From positions 62,001 through 126,000 of the forward strand of contig MPMI01000004.1 in the NCBI GenBank assembly GCA_002238415.1: 64,000 nucleotides of DNA. The letters are read 5' to 3'. Positions 15,168 through 23,596 of this stretch are shown in pieces; the first letter of the stretch is position 1, and each line of letters begins with the position of its first letter. Source of the DNA: Desulfurellaceae bacterium bin18 (GTDB taxonomy: Bacteria; Desulfobacterota; Binatia; Bin18). A program made the translations under genes and the position numbers. The notes beneath the pieces are model-generated. The model made no database searches and was not told the origin of the DNA. It saw only the letters and a program-made list of their open reading frames with translations.

Positions 15168-15207
15168 AACCCACCCCCCAATCCCTAACCCCCAACTCCT
15201 AATACCC
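15168..15207. repeat. C-rich low-complexity tract (CCCAACTCC-like)
   Basis: AAACCCACCCCCCAATCCC is followed by similar CCCCCAACTCC and TACCCCCC units. On the reverse strand this is a G-rich run similar to the one at 18008-18055 inside the double CoA-transferase gene. It overlaps the 3' end of the hydroxyacid dehydrogenase gene by nine bases. Confidence 0.5.
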
Positions 15208-16194
15208 CCCACGTTTGTCCACGACATTATCCATGGGCTCGCCGCGTAAATACTGGCCCAGAATCGGTTGGAACAACGCCACCGCGTGCTCCCAGTAGTG
15301 AGAGCGAATGCCGGAATAATGCGGGGTGAGAATGACGTTCGGCAGGTGGAATAATTCGCTGTCGGCCCCCGGCGGCTCGGGGTCGGTGACATCCAGACCG
15401 GCGCCGCCGAGACGGTCCTCTTTGAGGGCCTGGATTAAGGCCGCTTCCTGAATGATCGCGCCGCGGCCGACATTCAGAATAAAAGCCCCTGGCTTCATCA
15501 GCCGCAGTTCAGGCTCTCCGATCATACCCCGTGTTTCCGGCGTCAGCGGAGCGGCAACCACCACATAGTCCGACTGCTCCAAGAGCCGGGGCAGGTCGTC
15601 CGGCCCGTATAATTCATTAACACAGGCCGGCTTGTCGCCACCTCGACGTTTGTTGGCAACCACCCGCATGCCGAGCGCCTGACAGCGTTCGGCCACGGCC
15701 AGGCCAATACTGCCCAGCCCGATAATGCCAACGGTCCGGCCGTGCAACTCGGCAATCAGCGAAAACCGGCTGAGCATTTCCTGACGCGCCCACTTGCCCT
15801 CCCCCTGGAGGCGGTACGCATCGTGCAGGCGTCGGGCAAACATGAGCATCATGCCCAGCACGTGCTCGGCAATCGGAATGCCGTAGAGGCCGCGCGAGTT
15901 GGTGACAATGACCTCGCTCTCGACCAGCTCCGGAAACAAGACGTGCGTGGCTCCGGCCGAGGTGAGGTGGAGCCATTTGAGCCGGGTGGCGACAGCCAGG
16001 TCCTTTTTGCTGAATCGGACAGCACACAGCACCTCCGTATCGGCCAGTTCGGCAAGCCGCCGGTCCGGGTCCTGGATCAGATTGATGTGGGCCTGCGGAA
16101 ATTCGTCTTGCAGTTGCCGGACGAGCGTCAGGGGAAAATCCGGCCAGCCGGCCAGCCCGGCCGCGCCGGCAAACGAAATACTCACCTTGGTCAT
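15199..16194 (-). CDS. D-2-hydroxyacid dehydrogenase family protein
   Basis: A 331-residue NAD(P)-dependent dehydrogenase interconverting 2-keto acids and D-2-hydroxy acids. The Rossmann motif GLGSIG is at 159-164, and the catalytic triad is R244 (NVGRGAI), E273 (DVTDPEP) and H292 (LTPHYSG). The longer open frame runs back into the neighbouring VOC gene; the start at 16194 is preceded by AGAGGA and begins MTKVSISFAGAAG, the normal family N-terminus. The gene lies 19 bp after the VOC gene and then the double CoA-transferase, all on the same strand, so these three likely form an operon. The substrate is unknown. Confidence 0.88.
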   Translation of the reverse strand: MTKVSISFAGAAGLAGWPDFPLTLVRQLQDEFPQAHINLIQDPDRRLAELADTEVLCAVRFSKKDLAVATRLKWLHLTSAGATHVLFPELVESEVIVTNSRGLYGIPIAEHVLGMMLMFARRLHDAYRLQGEGKWARQEMLSRFSLIAELHGRTVGIIGLGSIGLAVAERCQALGMRVVANKRRGGDKPACVNELYGPDDLPRLLEQSDYVVVAAPLTPETRGMIGEPELRLMKPGAFILNVGRGAIIQEAALIQALKEDRLGGAGLDVTDPEPPGADSELFHLPNVILTPHYSGIRSHYWEHAVALFQPILGQYLRGEPMDNVVDKRGGY

Positions 16195-16213
16195 GGCGGT
16201 CCTCTTGACGGGC

Positions 16214-16750
16214 CTATTCGCTGCCTTCCATTTGCGTATCCCGCCAATAGCTCCACGGCACGGGATAGTGCACCAGCTCCAATTTGATGCCGTCCGGGTC
16301 GGCAAAGAACACGGCGTAATAATGCGGACCGTACTCGGGATAATCGGCCGGCGGATCAAGCACGGTGATGCCCTCGGCCAGCAGAAAATCGTGGAAGCGG
16401 TCCACATCGACCTTGTGCCTGGCCTTGAGCGCCAGGTGGTGCAGACCGGCGCGAAAGCGGTTATGGCCGGCGGCTTTTTCTTCAGCCGCGGCTTCCTTGA
16501 TGCCGATAATCAGGTGGGCGTTATGGAAGCCGTTGTAATGCGGATGGACGAGCTTGCGAAAGCCCAGCGCGCCCAGAATTTTTTCATAAAAGGGTAGCGC
16601 GCGGCTCAAATTCGTCACTGTCAGGTCCAGATGATCAACGCCCAGAACCTCGAAGGGCTCGAAATCAGGAGGAGTCGTTTCCAGCGGGACCGAGCCCGGG
16701 ATGACCGCGCTTTTCAGGTGGTCGGCGTGAAAGAGTTCGGATGGAGACAT
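16214..16750 (-). CDS. VOC-family (glyoxalase-like) protein
   Basis: A 178-residue single vicinal-oxygen-chelate protein. The first strand LGVDHLDLTVTNLSRALPFYEKIL supplies H41 as a likely metal ligand. HLALKARHKVDVDRFHDFL in the middle and PDGIKLELVHYP near the end supply the remaining His/Glu positions. Family members are lyases, isomerases or extradiol-type dioxygenases. It is the middle gene of the same-strand set double CoA transferase, VOC, hydroxyacid dehydrogenase, so a role as a racemase/epimerase-like step for an acyl-CoA or keto acid is conceivable, but this is inference. Confidence 0.75.
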   Translation of the reverse strand: MSPSELFHADHLKSAVIPGSVPLETTPPDFEPFEVLGVDHLDLTVTNLSRALPFYEKILGALGFRKLVHPHYNGFHNAHLIIGIKEAAAEEKAAGHNRFRAGLHHLALKARHKVDVDRFHDFLLAEGITVLDPPADYPEYGPHYYAVFFADPDGIKLELVHYPVPWSYWRDTQMEGSE

Positions 16751-16797
16751 CGCAATCTTCCTTTATCTGTCCTGAACAGACCGATTGCACCTGCCTC

Positions 16798-19200
16798 CTA
16801 ATCCAAGACCTTCTCGTCTTTGAGCCGCGCAATCTCTTCCGGCGCATAGCCCAGTACGTCCCGCATGACCTCGTCCGTATGCTGGCCGAGCAACGGCGCG
16901 GGCGCACGGACGCCGTTGGGCGATTCGGCCAGCAACCAGGGGATGCCCATATGCAGTCGGGGGCCGACTTCCGGATGAGGCAGGCGCGAGAATGCCCCGC
17001 GTGCTTCCAGACTCTTATCTTCCGCAAGGTCGGACGCGCTCATCGCCGGAAAGGCGGCAACACCCGCCTCCTGGAGCGTCTGTGTCACTGCCCAGCGGTC
17101 GCGCTGGCTGGTCCACTCGGTCAGCAGTTTCTCCAACTCATCTTCGTTCGCTTTCCGGTTGGGAGCCGTGCCAAATCGTGCGTCACGGGCGAGTTGCGGC
17201 TGGCCCATAGCCTGACACAGGGCCTGCCATTCTTCGTCCGAGCCACACGCGATCGAGACCCAGGCATCTTCTCCCGCGCAACGAAAACAGTTATGCGGGG
17301 CCATGATGGGGTCGTGGTTGCCGTCGCGCTCCGGCTGAGCGCCGTTCATGACGTAATCCATCCAGCCTTCGGACACCAGGGCCGCCACGGCGTCAAACAG
17401 CGATACGTCAATATACTGGCCTTGGCCGGTGCGTTGCCGGGCGACCAGCGCGGCGCAGACTGCCGCGGCGGCGTGAATGCCGCTGTTCGGGTCGCCATAC
17501 GAAATCCCGACCTCCTGCGGCGAGCCACCCCGATAGCCGGTGAGGGAAGACAAGCCGCTGACCGGAGCCATAGCCGGGCCATAGCCCATATATTTCTTCT
17601 GCGGGCCGGAATGGCCAAAACCCGAGATCGAGGCCACAATGATATCCGGCTTGATCTGCTTGAGGTCGTCGTAGCTGAGCCCCAGGTTGTCCATCACGCC
17701 GGTCGCAAAATTATCCACCACCACATCGCTCTGCTTGATGAGTTCTTTGACGATCTCCATCCCCTGCGGTTTGGCGACGTTGAGGAGCAGACTTTTCTTG
17801 CCCATGCTCCACTCGTTGAAAATACCGGAGCGATTCACCCCGGCTTCCATACCCTTCGGGTAGATAGGCAGCCGACGAGTAATATCTACCCGTGCGTTGG
17901 ATTCAACCTTAATCACCTCCGCCCCCAGGTGCGCCAGATGCATGGTGCCGAACGGCCCGGCCCAGACCCAGGTAAAATCCGTTACCCGCACGCCGGCCAA
18001 GGGCAGACGGGGGTTGGGGACTGGGGGTTGGGGGTTGGGGGTTGGGGAGGGGCTTTGCAGTTCGGCGAAGACTTCGGCAGTATGCTCCCCCAGTTGTGGA
18101 GCGGGCCGACGAATCTGCCACCACGGCTCGCGCAGTCGGTACGGTGCACCGAGATGGGCCAGCTTGCCCGCTTGTGGATGTTCCACATCCACAAAAAACT
18201 CGCGCGCGCGGAGATGCTTGTCTTCGGCAAGCTGGGCCATGGTATGCACCGGCGCAAAACATATCCTCCGCTCCTGGCCCGTCCGAAACAGTTCATGCAC
18301 CTTTTGCTGCTGGAACCACTCATCCAGATACATCTTGAGCACGTCCTGGTTCTTGGCCCGGTCTATACCCCCTTGAAAAATCTCCCAGCTTGCCCACTCG
18401 GGATTCCCCATGAGATCAACCAGGCGTTCCCATTGGTCTTCTTCCGCAACAACCAGGAAGATGAGGCCGTCCTGACACTCGTAAATACCCCACGGATACA
18501 GCAGCCGCTTGCCCAGGCGCGAGGCGACCCGCTCGCTATACGTATAATGGACGAAGCTCTGTTCCATAAAAGAGGACACGTAGGCTTGAGTGCTGAGATC
18601 AATATGTTCTCCACGCCCGGTTTCCAACGCCCGATAATAGGCGCCAAGCGTCGAGACCGTGGCGGCCAGCCCACCTTGGAATCCCGTCTGCTGGCCATAC
18701 GCTTTGAGGGGCGGCAGGTCCGGATAGTCTGACGCCCCAGGGCTCAACCAGGCCCAGCCGCCGGCATTGGCAACGGTGAGGTCATACGCCTTGTAGTCTT
18801 TATACGGACCGGTCAGGCCAAAGGGTGTAATCGAACACATCACCAGCCGCGGGTTGAGGGCACGAAAGGTCGGATAATCAATGCCTAGCTCCGCCATACG
18901 CGACGGTGCATAGTCATGGACCAGGATGTCGGCCCACTGTACGAGTTGAGAGAGACGGTCTTGCTCCTGCGTCACATCAAGCGTGACGCTGCGCTTATTG
19001 GTATTGAGGGATAAAAAGAGACCACTCTGCTCGGGGTCTGCTTTGCCACCCGGAAAAGGCCCGCGCCAACGGGACTGGTCGCCGCCCGGCTCTTCGGCCT
19101 TGACGACATTCGCGCCAAGGTCGGCCATGAGTTTTGTCGCGTATGCTGCCGAAGCAAGATGGCCGAGTTCCAGTACTTTGACACCTTCAAGACCCTGCAT
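16798..19200 (-). CDS. Double-domain CaiB/BaiF CoA transferase fusion
   Basis: An 800-residue protein holding two complete class III CoA-transferase domains (about 1-382 and 400-800), each beginning with a GVKVLELGHLASAAYA- or GVRVTDFTWVWAGPF-type block. A short linker of repeated P/N/S residues (SPSPTPNPQPPVPNPRLP, 383-400) joins them. The second domain keeps the catalytic Asp (D570, SYGDPNSGIHAA). In the first the aligned position reads AYGQQTGFQGG, so Gln replaces Asp. Domain 1 may be a structural or substrate-binding half. AAAGGAGGG sits before the start at 19200. The linker DNA is a G-rich repeat. Confidence 0.85.
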   Translation of the reverse strand: MQGLEGVKVLELGHLASAAYATKLMADLGANVVKAEEPGGDQSRWRGPFPGGKADPEQSGLFLSLNTNKRSVTLDVTQEQDRLSQLVQWADILVHDYAPSRMAELGIDYPTFRALNPRLVMCSITPFGLTGPYKDYKAYDLTVANAGGWAWLSPGASDYPDLPPLKAYGQQTGFQGGLAATVSTLGAYYRALETGRGEHIDLSTQAYVSSFMEQSFVHYTYSERVASRLGKRLLYPWGIYECQDGLIFLVVAEEDQWERLVDLMGNPEWASWEIFQGGIDRAKNQDVLKMYLDEWFQQQKVHELFRTGQERRICFAPVHTMAQLAEDKHLRAREFFVDVEHPQAGKLAHLGAPYRLREPWWQIRRPAPQLGEHTAEVFAELQSPSPTPNPQPPVPNPRLPLAGVRVTDFTWVWAGPFGTMHLAHLGAEVIKVESNARVDITRRLPIYPKGMEAGVNRSGIFNEWSMGKKSLLLNVAKPQGMEIVKELIKQSDVVVDNFATGVMDNLGLSYDDLKQIKPDIIVASISGFGHSGPQKKYMGYGPAMAPVSGLSSLTGYRGGSPQEVGISYGDPNSGIHAAAAVCAALVARQRTGQGQYIDVSLFDAVAALVSEGWMDYVMNGAQPERDGNHDPIMAPHNCFRCAGEDAWVSIACGSDEEWQALCQAMGQPQLARDARFGTAPNRKANEDELEKLLTEWTSQRDRWAVTQTLQEAGVAAFPAMSASDLAEDKSLEARGAFSRLPHPEVGPRLHMGIPWLLAESPNGVRAPAPLLGQHTDEVMRDVLGYAPEEIARLKDEKVLD
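18008..18055. repeat. G-rich repeat (GGGGGTT)n inside the CoA-transferase linker
   Basis: Iterated GGGGTTGGGG units on the + strand. On the coding (reverse) strand they read as CCCCAAC-type codons giving the P/N-rich linker between the two domains. Several G-runs of three or more make G-quadruplex formation plausible. Confidence 0.65.
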
Positions 19201-19375
19201 AAACTCCCTCCTTTGCCGGAGCGGATCAGACACTCCGACGTTTGGCCCAGTATCGATTAGCGCAAACGTTTCTAACACTCATCGAACGAATTGCCTAATG
19301 TTTTTCTTGGTTCTACCCTGATTCGCGATTTGCTCTCTTGCTAGGACCTGGGGTAGTATTCCTGTCCACGGATTG

Positions 19376-19429
19376 AAAGAGTAAACATGTCTTTCCCTGA
19401 TTCCAAGCTGTTGTACACGTTTACTCTTT
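19376..19429. promoter_or_regulatory. Long inverted repeat in a divergent promoter gap
   Basis: AAAGAGTAAACATGT (19376-19390) and ACACGTTTACTCTTT (19415-19429) are reverse complements apart from one base, with 24 bases between them. They lie in the 278-bp space between the divergently transcribed CoA-transferase fusion and the NTF2-like pair. It may be an operator for either gene or a hairpin in the leader of the 19479 gene. Confidence 0.45.
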
Positions 19430-19478
19430 GAGGTCAATCCGGAAGGGACACTTCGCAGTAGAGAGCTGGAGTAGTCAT

Positions 19479-19946
19479 ATGAGTCGGATACGCCGTCATC
19501 TCTTCTTGGGAATCAGTCTGTTGGGCATCGGCCTGCTGGCCGGCATTGGAGGGGAGCCTGTCCGGGCAGACGACCTGACTGACATCCAACAGGCATATGA
19601 GGCGGATATCCGATTGTTCAACGGACAAGACCCAACGACGTTCACGGCCACAGCCCACGAAAATGTTGTCTTATTCGGCACCCTGTCTCCCTTTGCCGTC
19701 GAAGGGAAAGCCGCCATTCAACAACTCGTGCAGGAGTATTTTACGAACCACGATTACGTCAAATGGCGGTCGGCAAACGCGAAATTCCTGGTGATTGAAA
19801 CGAGCGGGCTGGCGTGGGGCCATTATACCGTGCGAGAGCAGCCGCGGGTTGGGCCGCGGCGGATACTGCATGGCCGCTATACCTTTACCTATACCAAGGA
19901 GGAGGGCAGATGGCTGGTCGTTGCCTTGGACTTCTCGCCGCTGTAA
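19479..19946 (+). CDS. Secreted NTF2/SnoaL-like protein
   Basis: A 155-residue protein with a signal peptide (MSRIRRHLFLGISLLGIGLL, likely cleaved near VRADD) and one NTF2-like cone-fold domain. After the leader come the helical LTDIQQAYEADIRLFNGQD, then HENVVLFGTLSPFAVEGKAA and the strands AWGHYTVREQPR, HGRYTFTYTK and WLVVALDFSPL. NTF2-like domains either catalyse (ketosteroid isomerase, SnoaL) or bind ligands; no catalytic Asp pattern is certain. A farther in-frame start at 19428 would bury the signal peptide. A paralogue follows 56 bp downstream. Confidence 0.65.
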   Translation: MSRIRRHLFLGISLLGIGLLAGIGGEPVRADDLTDIQQAYEADIRLFNGQDPTTFTATAHENVVLFGTLSPFAVEGKAAIQQLVQEYFTNHDYVKWRSANAKFLVIETSGLAWGHYTVREQPRVGPRRILHGRYTFTYTKEEGRWLVVALDFSPL

Positions 19947-20002
19947 TGCGGGCAAACCGCAGCCGACGAAGCGGGAACGCGATGAAAATACGGTGAGGGA
20001 AG

Positions 20003-20461
20003 ATGACGCTGCTACGAATCTACCTTGTGTGCGCCTGGGTTCTCGTGCTGGGTGGGCTGTCTCCGGCCCTCGGGCAATCGGAACGCGAGGCCCTCATTGC
20101 TGCTTTCAACGCCGAGATTGAAGCTCTCAATACCGGAGACCTGAACGCGGCAGTTGTCGCTGTCCACGACAAAATCGTCCTGTATGGACTGTACTCGCCG
20201 TTTCCCATCGAGGGCAAGGAGGCATTCCGGCAGGCCGTTCAGGAATACTTCGATGAACAGGAACACGCCACACTCGAAATCGTCCATCCGAGATATCGCC
20301 TGACCGGGGCAACCGGGGTGGCGTGGGGCCACTACCAGCTCACACGGAAACTCAAGGGCGAGCCAGTCGGTATCATGCCCGGCCAGTATATGCTGACCTA
20401 TGTGCAGATCGATGGTGCATGGCTGGTGATGAGCATGCACTTTGCACCCCTACCGCAATAA
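20003..20461 (+). CDS. Secreted NTF2/SnoaL-like protein, paralogue
   Basis: A 152-residue protein with a signal peptide (MTLLRIYLVCAWVLVLGGLS, cleavage near ALGQ) and the same domain as its neighbour: ALIAAFNAEIEALNTGD, LYGLYSPFPIEGKEAFRQAV, then AWGHYQLTRKLKG, PGQYMLTYVQIDG and WLVMSMHFAPL. The two proteins align along their whole mature length, pointing to tandem duplication. Both should be periplasmic. The shared SPF-x-(I/V)-EGK motif suggests the same ligand pocket. An amidohydrolase gene converges from the other side. Confidence 0.65.
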   Translation: MTLLRIYLVCAWVLVLGGLSPALGQSEREALIAAFNAEIEALNTGDLNAAVVAVHDKIVLYGLYSPFPIEGKEAFRQAVQEYFDEQEHATLEIVHPRYRLTGATGVAWGHYQLTRKLKGEPVGIMPGQYMLTYVQIDGAWLVMSMHFAPLPQ

Positions 20462-20525
20462 ACACCACTGGCTGACGGTCGGGGTGAAGAGACATGTCAG
20501 GTGCATCCGCTGCACCCGACACAAA

Positions 20526-21635
20526 CTAGCTCAGCCCATAAAACTGCTTCGCACTCTCGGCTAACACCTTGTGTTTGTTCTCATCCGAGAGCTTTTCCGC
20601 AATCATTTGAGGAGCCCCAGGAAAGAAGCCGTCCGGGTGCGGATAATCGGTGGCCCACAGAATCTTTTCCGCGCCAACATAGTCTACCAGGTGGGCCAAA
20701 CTGCCCTCAACCGGTTCGTACGAGATCCAGCACTGGCGCTTGAAATACTCGCTCGGGAGCAGCGTGAGAGGTGAATCCGTGAACACCCCATGATCGTCGC
20801 AGTGGCGGTCCATACGATCCAGCCAAGGGGCAATCCAGCCGCCGCCCGACTCCAGAAACGCAATGCGCAACTTCGGGAAACGCTCGCACACGCCGTCCCA
20901 GATAATGCTCAAACTCGCCAGCATCATTTCCACGGTATGAGAAACAATATGACGCGGGGCCAGCTCCTCAAACCGGTCGGCCCCTGCCGCCGGCATCCCG
21001 CCCGTCCCCTCGTGAACGCCGATGGCGAAGTCGAGTTCCTGGGCTTCGGCCCAGAAGACGTCGTAATCTCGATGCCCCAGCATGCGATCGTTATACGGGT
21101 TCGGGCGCAGAAAACCGCTCCGCATCCCCAGTTCATTCCGAGCGTAGCGCATTTCTTCGATAGCCAGCTCGATGGATTGCATGGGCAGCATGGCCACACC
21201 GAACAGCCGGTCAGGATAGGGCTTGCAGTAGTCGGCCAGCCAGCGGTTATACGCCCGGCAGGTGGCCGCGGCGAGTTGAGGGTCTTCTATGGCGCCGGAA
21301 AAAAGGCCCAGGGTGGGATACAGAAAAACGGCGTCTATGCCGTCCAGTTCCATGTCCGGCATCCGCGCGTGCGGATCAAAACCGCCTTTGCGGCCTTCGG
21401 TGTATTTAATATCGGTCGAAGCCCGGCCGTCCCGCGCGCCAATGGCACCGGCAAAGCCTATCCCTTTTTGCCCACCCAGTACGCGGCCTTCAATCCGCAG
21501 GCGCTCTTTACCGTCCGTATCGACAATCAGTTCGGGCACGCGGTCCCGGTAGGCCGGATCAATATAGTCGGCCCAGAAATCGGGGGGCTCCAAGACGTGG
21601 CCGTCCGAATCAATAATGTTATACATGCGACTCAT
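20526..21635 (-). CDS. Amidohydrolase family protein (ACMSD-like)
   Basis: A 369-residue TIM-barrel metal-dependent hydrolase or decarboxylase of the PF04909 group. The metal motif DSDGHVLEPPDFW (D-x-D-x-H form) lies at the N-terminus. The barrel histidine is in AIGVHEGTGGMPAAG and the final catalytic Asp in ILWATDYPHPDGFFPG. Members act on aromatic ring-cleavage products, resorcylates or similar acids. GGAGGG precedes the start. It is similar in plan to the 40757 gene but not close enough to be a recent duplicate. Confidence 0.85.
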   Translation of the reverse strand: MSRMYNIIDSDGHVLEPPDFWADYIDPAYRDRVPELIVDTDGKERLRIEGRVLGGQKGIGFAGAIGARDGRASTDIKYTEGRKGGFDPHARMPDMELDGIDAVFLYPTLGLFSGAIEDPQLAAATCRAYNRWLADYCKPYPDRLFGVAMLPMQSIELAIEEMRYARNELGMRSGFLRPNPYNDRMLGHRDYDVFWAEAQELDFAIGVHEGTGGMPAAGADRFEELAPRHIVSHTVEMMLASLSIIWDGVCERFPKLRIAFLESGGGWIAPWLDRMDRHCDDHGVFTDSPLTLLPSEYFKRQCWISYEPVEGSLAHLVDYVGAEKILWATDYPHPDGFFPGAPQMIAEKLSDENKHKVLAESAKQFYGLS

Positions 21636-21806
21636 TGGCGTTCCCTCCCTGCTTATCGCAGCGCGTTGCCTTGCGTCCTACCACCTTCTCCAGAGGGGTA
21701 CAAGCTTTGCCCTCCTGCTGTCGATACGCCCGTACGACTTGAAACCTACCGGGGCAAGACATATGCTCCCGGTAACATATCCTATCTCTAAAGGAGGAGC
21801 GCCGTC

Positions 21807-22547
21807 ATGAGACCGCCAGAAGTTCAATCCAGTATGATGCAGTATCCCGGCCAGGGCGATACGCCAGTCAATGCCTACTTGAGCCAGCCGACCACAGAGG
21901 GGCCGCACCCCGGTGTGATCGTCATTATGGAAGCCTTTGGCTTAAACGATCACATCAAAGACGTGGCCGACCGCTTTGCCCGCGAAGGCTATATTGCGCT
22001 GGCCCCGGATATGTATACGCGCGAGGGCAATCCCGACCCGACCGATATCAACGATGTGATCAAAGTGATGTTCTCCGTCCCGGACTCTCAGGCCATGGCC
22101 GACCTGGACGCCGCCGCCCAGCATATTAAGGGCCGGGCTGACTCCAACGGGAAAGTTGGCGCCATCGGCTTTTGTTCCGGCGGACGGTATACCCTGATGT
22201 TTGGCTGCACGAGTCAAAACCTTGACGCCGCGGTGGATTCTGCCGGCGGTTTTATCATTCAGGACGATTTTCCGCCGACCCGGCCGACCTCGCCGATTGA
22301 CCTGGTCAAAGATTTGTCCTGCCCCTTGCTGGGCTTATTTGGCGAAGAAGATCCCAACCCCTCGCCGGAACACGCCGAGCGCCTCACAGAGGAACTCGAC
22401 AAGCATGGCAAGACGTATGAGATGCGCATGTATCCCAACGCCGGCCACGCCTTTTTCGCCGACTATCGGGATAGCTATCGCCCGGTAGCCGCCCAGGATA
22501 TGTGGCACCGCGTGCTGCTGTTCTACAACAAACATCTCAGTAACTAG
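21807..22547 (+). CDS. Dienelactone hydrolase family protein
   Basis: A 246-residue alpha/beta hydrolase of the dienelactone hydrolase family. The catalytic triad is C123 (IGFCSGGRYT), D182 (GEEDPNPSPEH) and H214 (NAGHAFFADY), and E42 in IMEAFGLNDHI is the residue that activates the cysteine in this family. These enzymes open dienelactones in chlorocatechol pathways or related lactones. AAAGGAGGAG precedes the ATG. The MaoC-type pair follows after a 96-bp gap with a class A palindrome, so it may be a separate unit. Confidence 0.9.
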   Translation: MRPPEVQSSMMQYPGQGDTPVNAYLSQPTTEGPHPGVIVIMEAFGLNDHIKDVADRFAREGYIALAPDMYTREGNPDPTDINDVIKVMFSVPDSQAMADLDAAAQHIKGRADSNGKVGAIGFCSGGRYTLMFGCTSQNLDAAVDSAGGFIIQDDFPPTRPTSPIDLVKDLSCPLLGLFGEEDPNPSPEHAERLTEELDKHGKTYEMRMYPNAGHAFFADYRDSYRPVAAQDMWHRVLLFYNKHLSN

Positions 22548-22555
22548 CTTCCTCT

Positions 22556-22592
22556 CCCTCTCCCCTCGTGGGAGAGGGCTGGGGTGAGGGGG
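22556..22592. repeat. Class A GC-rich palindrome
   Basis: CCCTCTCCC (22556-22564) pairs with GGGAGAGGG (22570-22578) and is followed by CTGGGGTGAGGGGG, the same tail as at 730 and 40719. It lies after the dienelactone hydrolase gene. Confidence 0.65.
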
Positions 22593-22643
22593 CCTCTGTC
22601 TCCCCTACCCTGCTCACGAATAATCACAAAAGGAGATGTACCA

Positions 22644-23138
22644 ATGGCAGTAGAGAAATTCCCCGTCGAAGCGAGCCATATCCTCATGTTTGCTCGTTCC
22701 GTGGGCGACTATAATGAGATTTATGCCGACGAAGAATACGCCAAGACCACCGAGCCTGGGTCCGTTATTGCCCCACCGACCTTTGTCCAGGCGAGTGCCC
22801 AATTTGATCCCGACTATTTTCTGCGGCCCAAACCGGGCAAGCCGTGGTTCGGCTCGGGCAAAGAACCCACGGGCATAAAAAAAGAAGACAGCGGTGGAGG
22901 CGGAGGCGGGGGGGGCGGCCTGCACGCCGAACAGCATTACGAATACCACCGTCATCCCAAACCGGGCGATGTCCTGACCGCCACGGTAAAACCGGGCAAG
23001 AAATGGGAGAAGCAGGGCAAGCGTTCAGGCAAGCTGCTCTTTTCCGAGACCGTTACCGAGTATCGCGATCAAAACGGCGAACTCGTTGTCACCGCCCGGA
23101 GCGTTGGCGTCCAAACCGAGCGGCCCGTCGATCAGTAG
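22644..23138 (+). CDS. FAS1-like/MaoC-type dehydratase, non-catalytic half
   Basis: A 164-residue hot-dog-fold protein with the N-terminal MaoC-like dehydratase pattern: FARSVGDYNEIYADEEYA, APPTFVQASAQFDPDYFLRP and the conserved GGLHAEQHYEYHRHPKPGD. The hydratase motif has D22 and N24 but Tyr27 where the catalytic His would be. It should therefore pair with the next gene product to form an active heteromer, as in HadAB-type enzymes. A run of nine glycines (about residues 85-93) precedes LHAEQH. AAGGAGA fixes the start at 22644, ten bases before MaoC. Confidence 0.85.
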   Translation: MAVEKFPVEASHILMFARSVGDYNEIYADEEYAKTTEPGSVIAPPTFVQASAQFDPDYFLRPKPGKPWFGSGKEPTGIKKEDSGGGGGGGGGLHAEQHYEYHRHPKPGDVLTATVKPGKKWEKQGKRSGKLLFSETVTEYRDQNGELVVTARSVGVQTERPVDQ

Positions 23139-23148
23139 GAGGGAAAAC

Positions 23149-23571
23149 ATGGCATTATCAGCGAGCACACTCAAAGTCGGGGATACCTACGAAGAACAGG
23201 TAGTCGAAGACCTCAAACGCACCCAACTCGTCCAATACGCCGGAGCATCGGGCGACTATAACCCGGTTCATACGGATGAAGTCTTTGTCACCAAAGTAGC
23301 GGGTTATCCGTCCGTCTTTGCCCACGGCATGCTGTCGATGGGCATGACCGGCAAGATGTTGACCAACTACGTCGGCGACGGCCGCCTCACCCAGTACGGC
23401 GTGCGCTTTACCCGTCAGGTCTGGCCCGGCGACTCCCTGACCGCCAAAGCCACGGTGAAAGCCGTCCGTCAAGAAGAAGGCGGCCACATCGTTGATCTGG
23501 ATGTCTCGACCGTCAATCAAGACGGGGTCGAGGTCGTCAGCGGCTACGCCTCGGCGCGGGTCGATCCGTAG
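23149..23571 (+). CDS. MaoC family (R)-enoyl-CoA hydratase, catalytic half
   Basis: A 140-residue hot-dog hydratase. The hydratase-2 signature is complete: AGASGDYNPVHTDEVF with D36, N38 and H41. SVFAHGMLSMGMTGKML and the strands TQYGVRFTRQVWPGDSL follow in family order. It starts ten bases after the FAS1-like gene with GGAGGG in between. The two genes are surely cotranscribed and together should hydrate an enoyl-CoA, probably a step in fatty-acid or xenobiotic acyl-CoA breakdown. Confidence 0.9.
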   Translation: MALSASTLKVGDTYEEQVVEDLKRTQLVQYAGASGDYNPVHTDEVFVTKVAGYPSVFAHGMLSMGMTGKMLTNYVGDGRLTQYGVRFTRQVWPGDSLTAKATVKAVRQEEGGHIVDLDVSTVNQDGVEVVSGYASARVDP

Positions 23572-23596
23572 TTCCCTGCAACAAGACTTTCCATCT

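Noticed and set aside
18008..18055. CRISPR-like or telomere-like repeat
   Set aside because: The units are short, tandem and in frame with a protein linker. No spacers or cas genes are present anywhere in the window.
16741..18732. A 663-codon forward ORF antisense to the double CoA transferase
   Set aside because: It mirrors the opposite-strand gene, whose domains and motifs are clear; long antisense ORFs are common in GC-rich genes.
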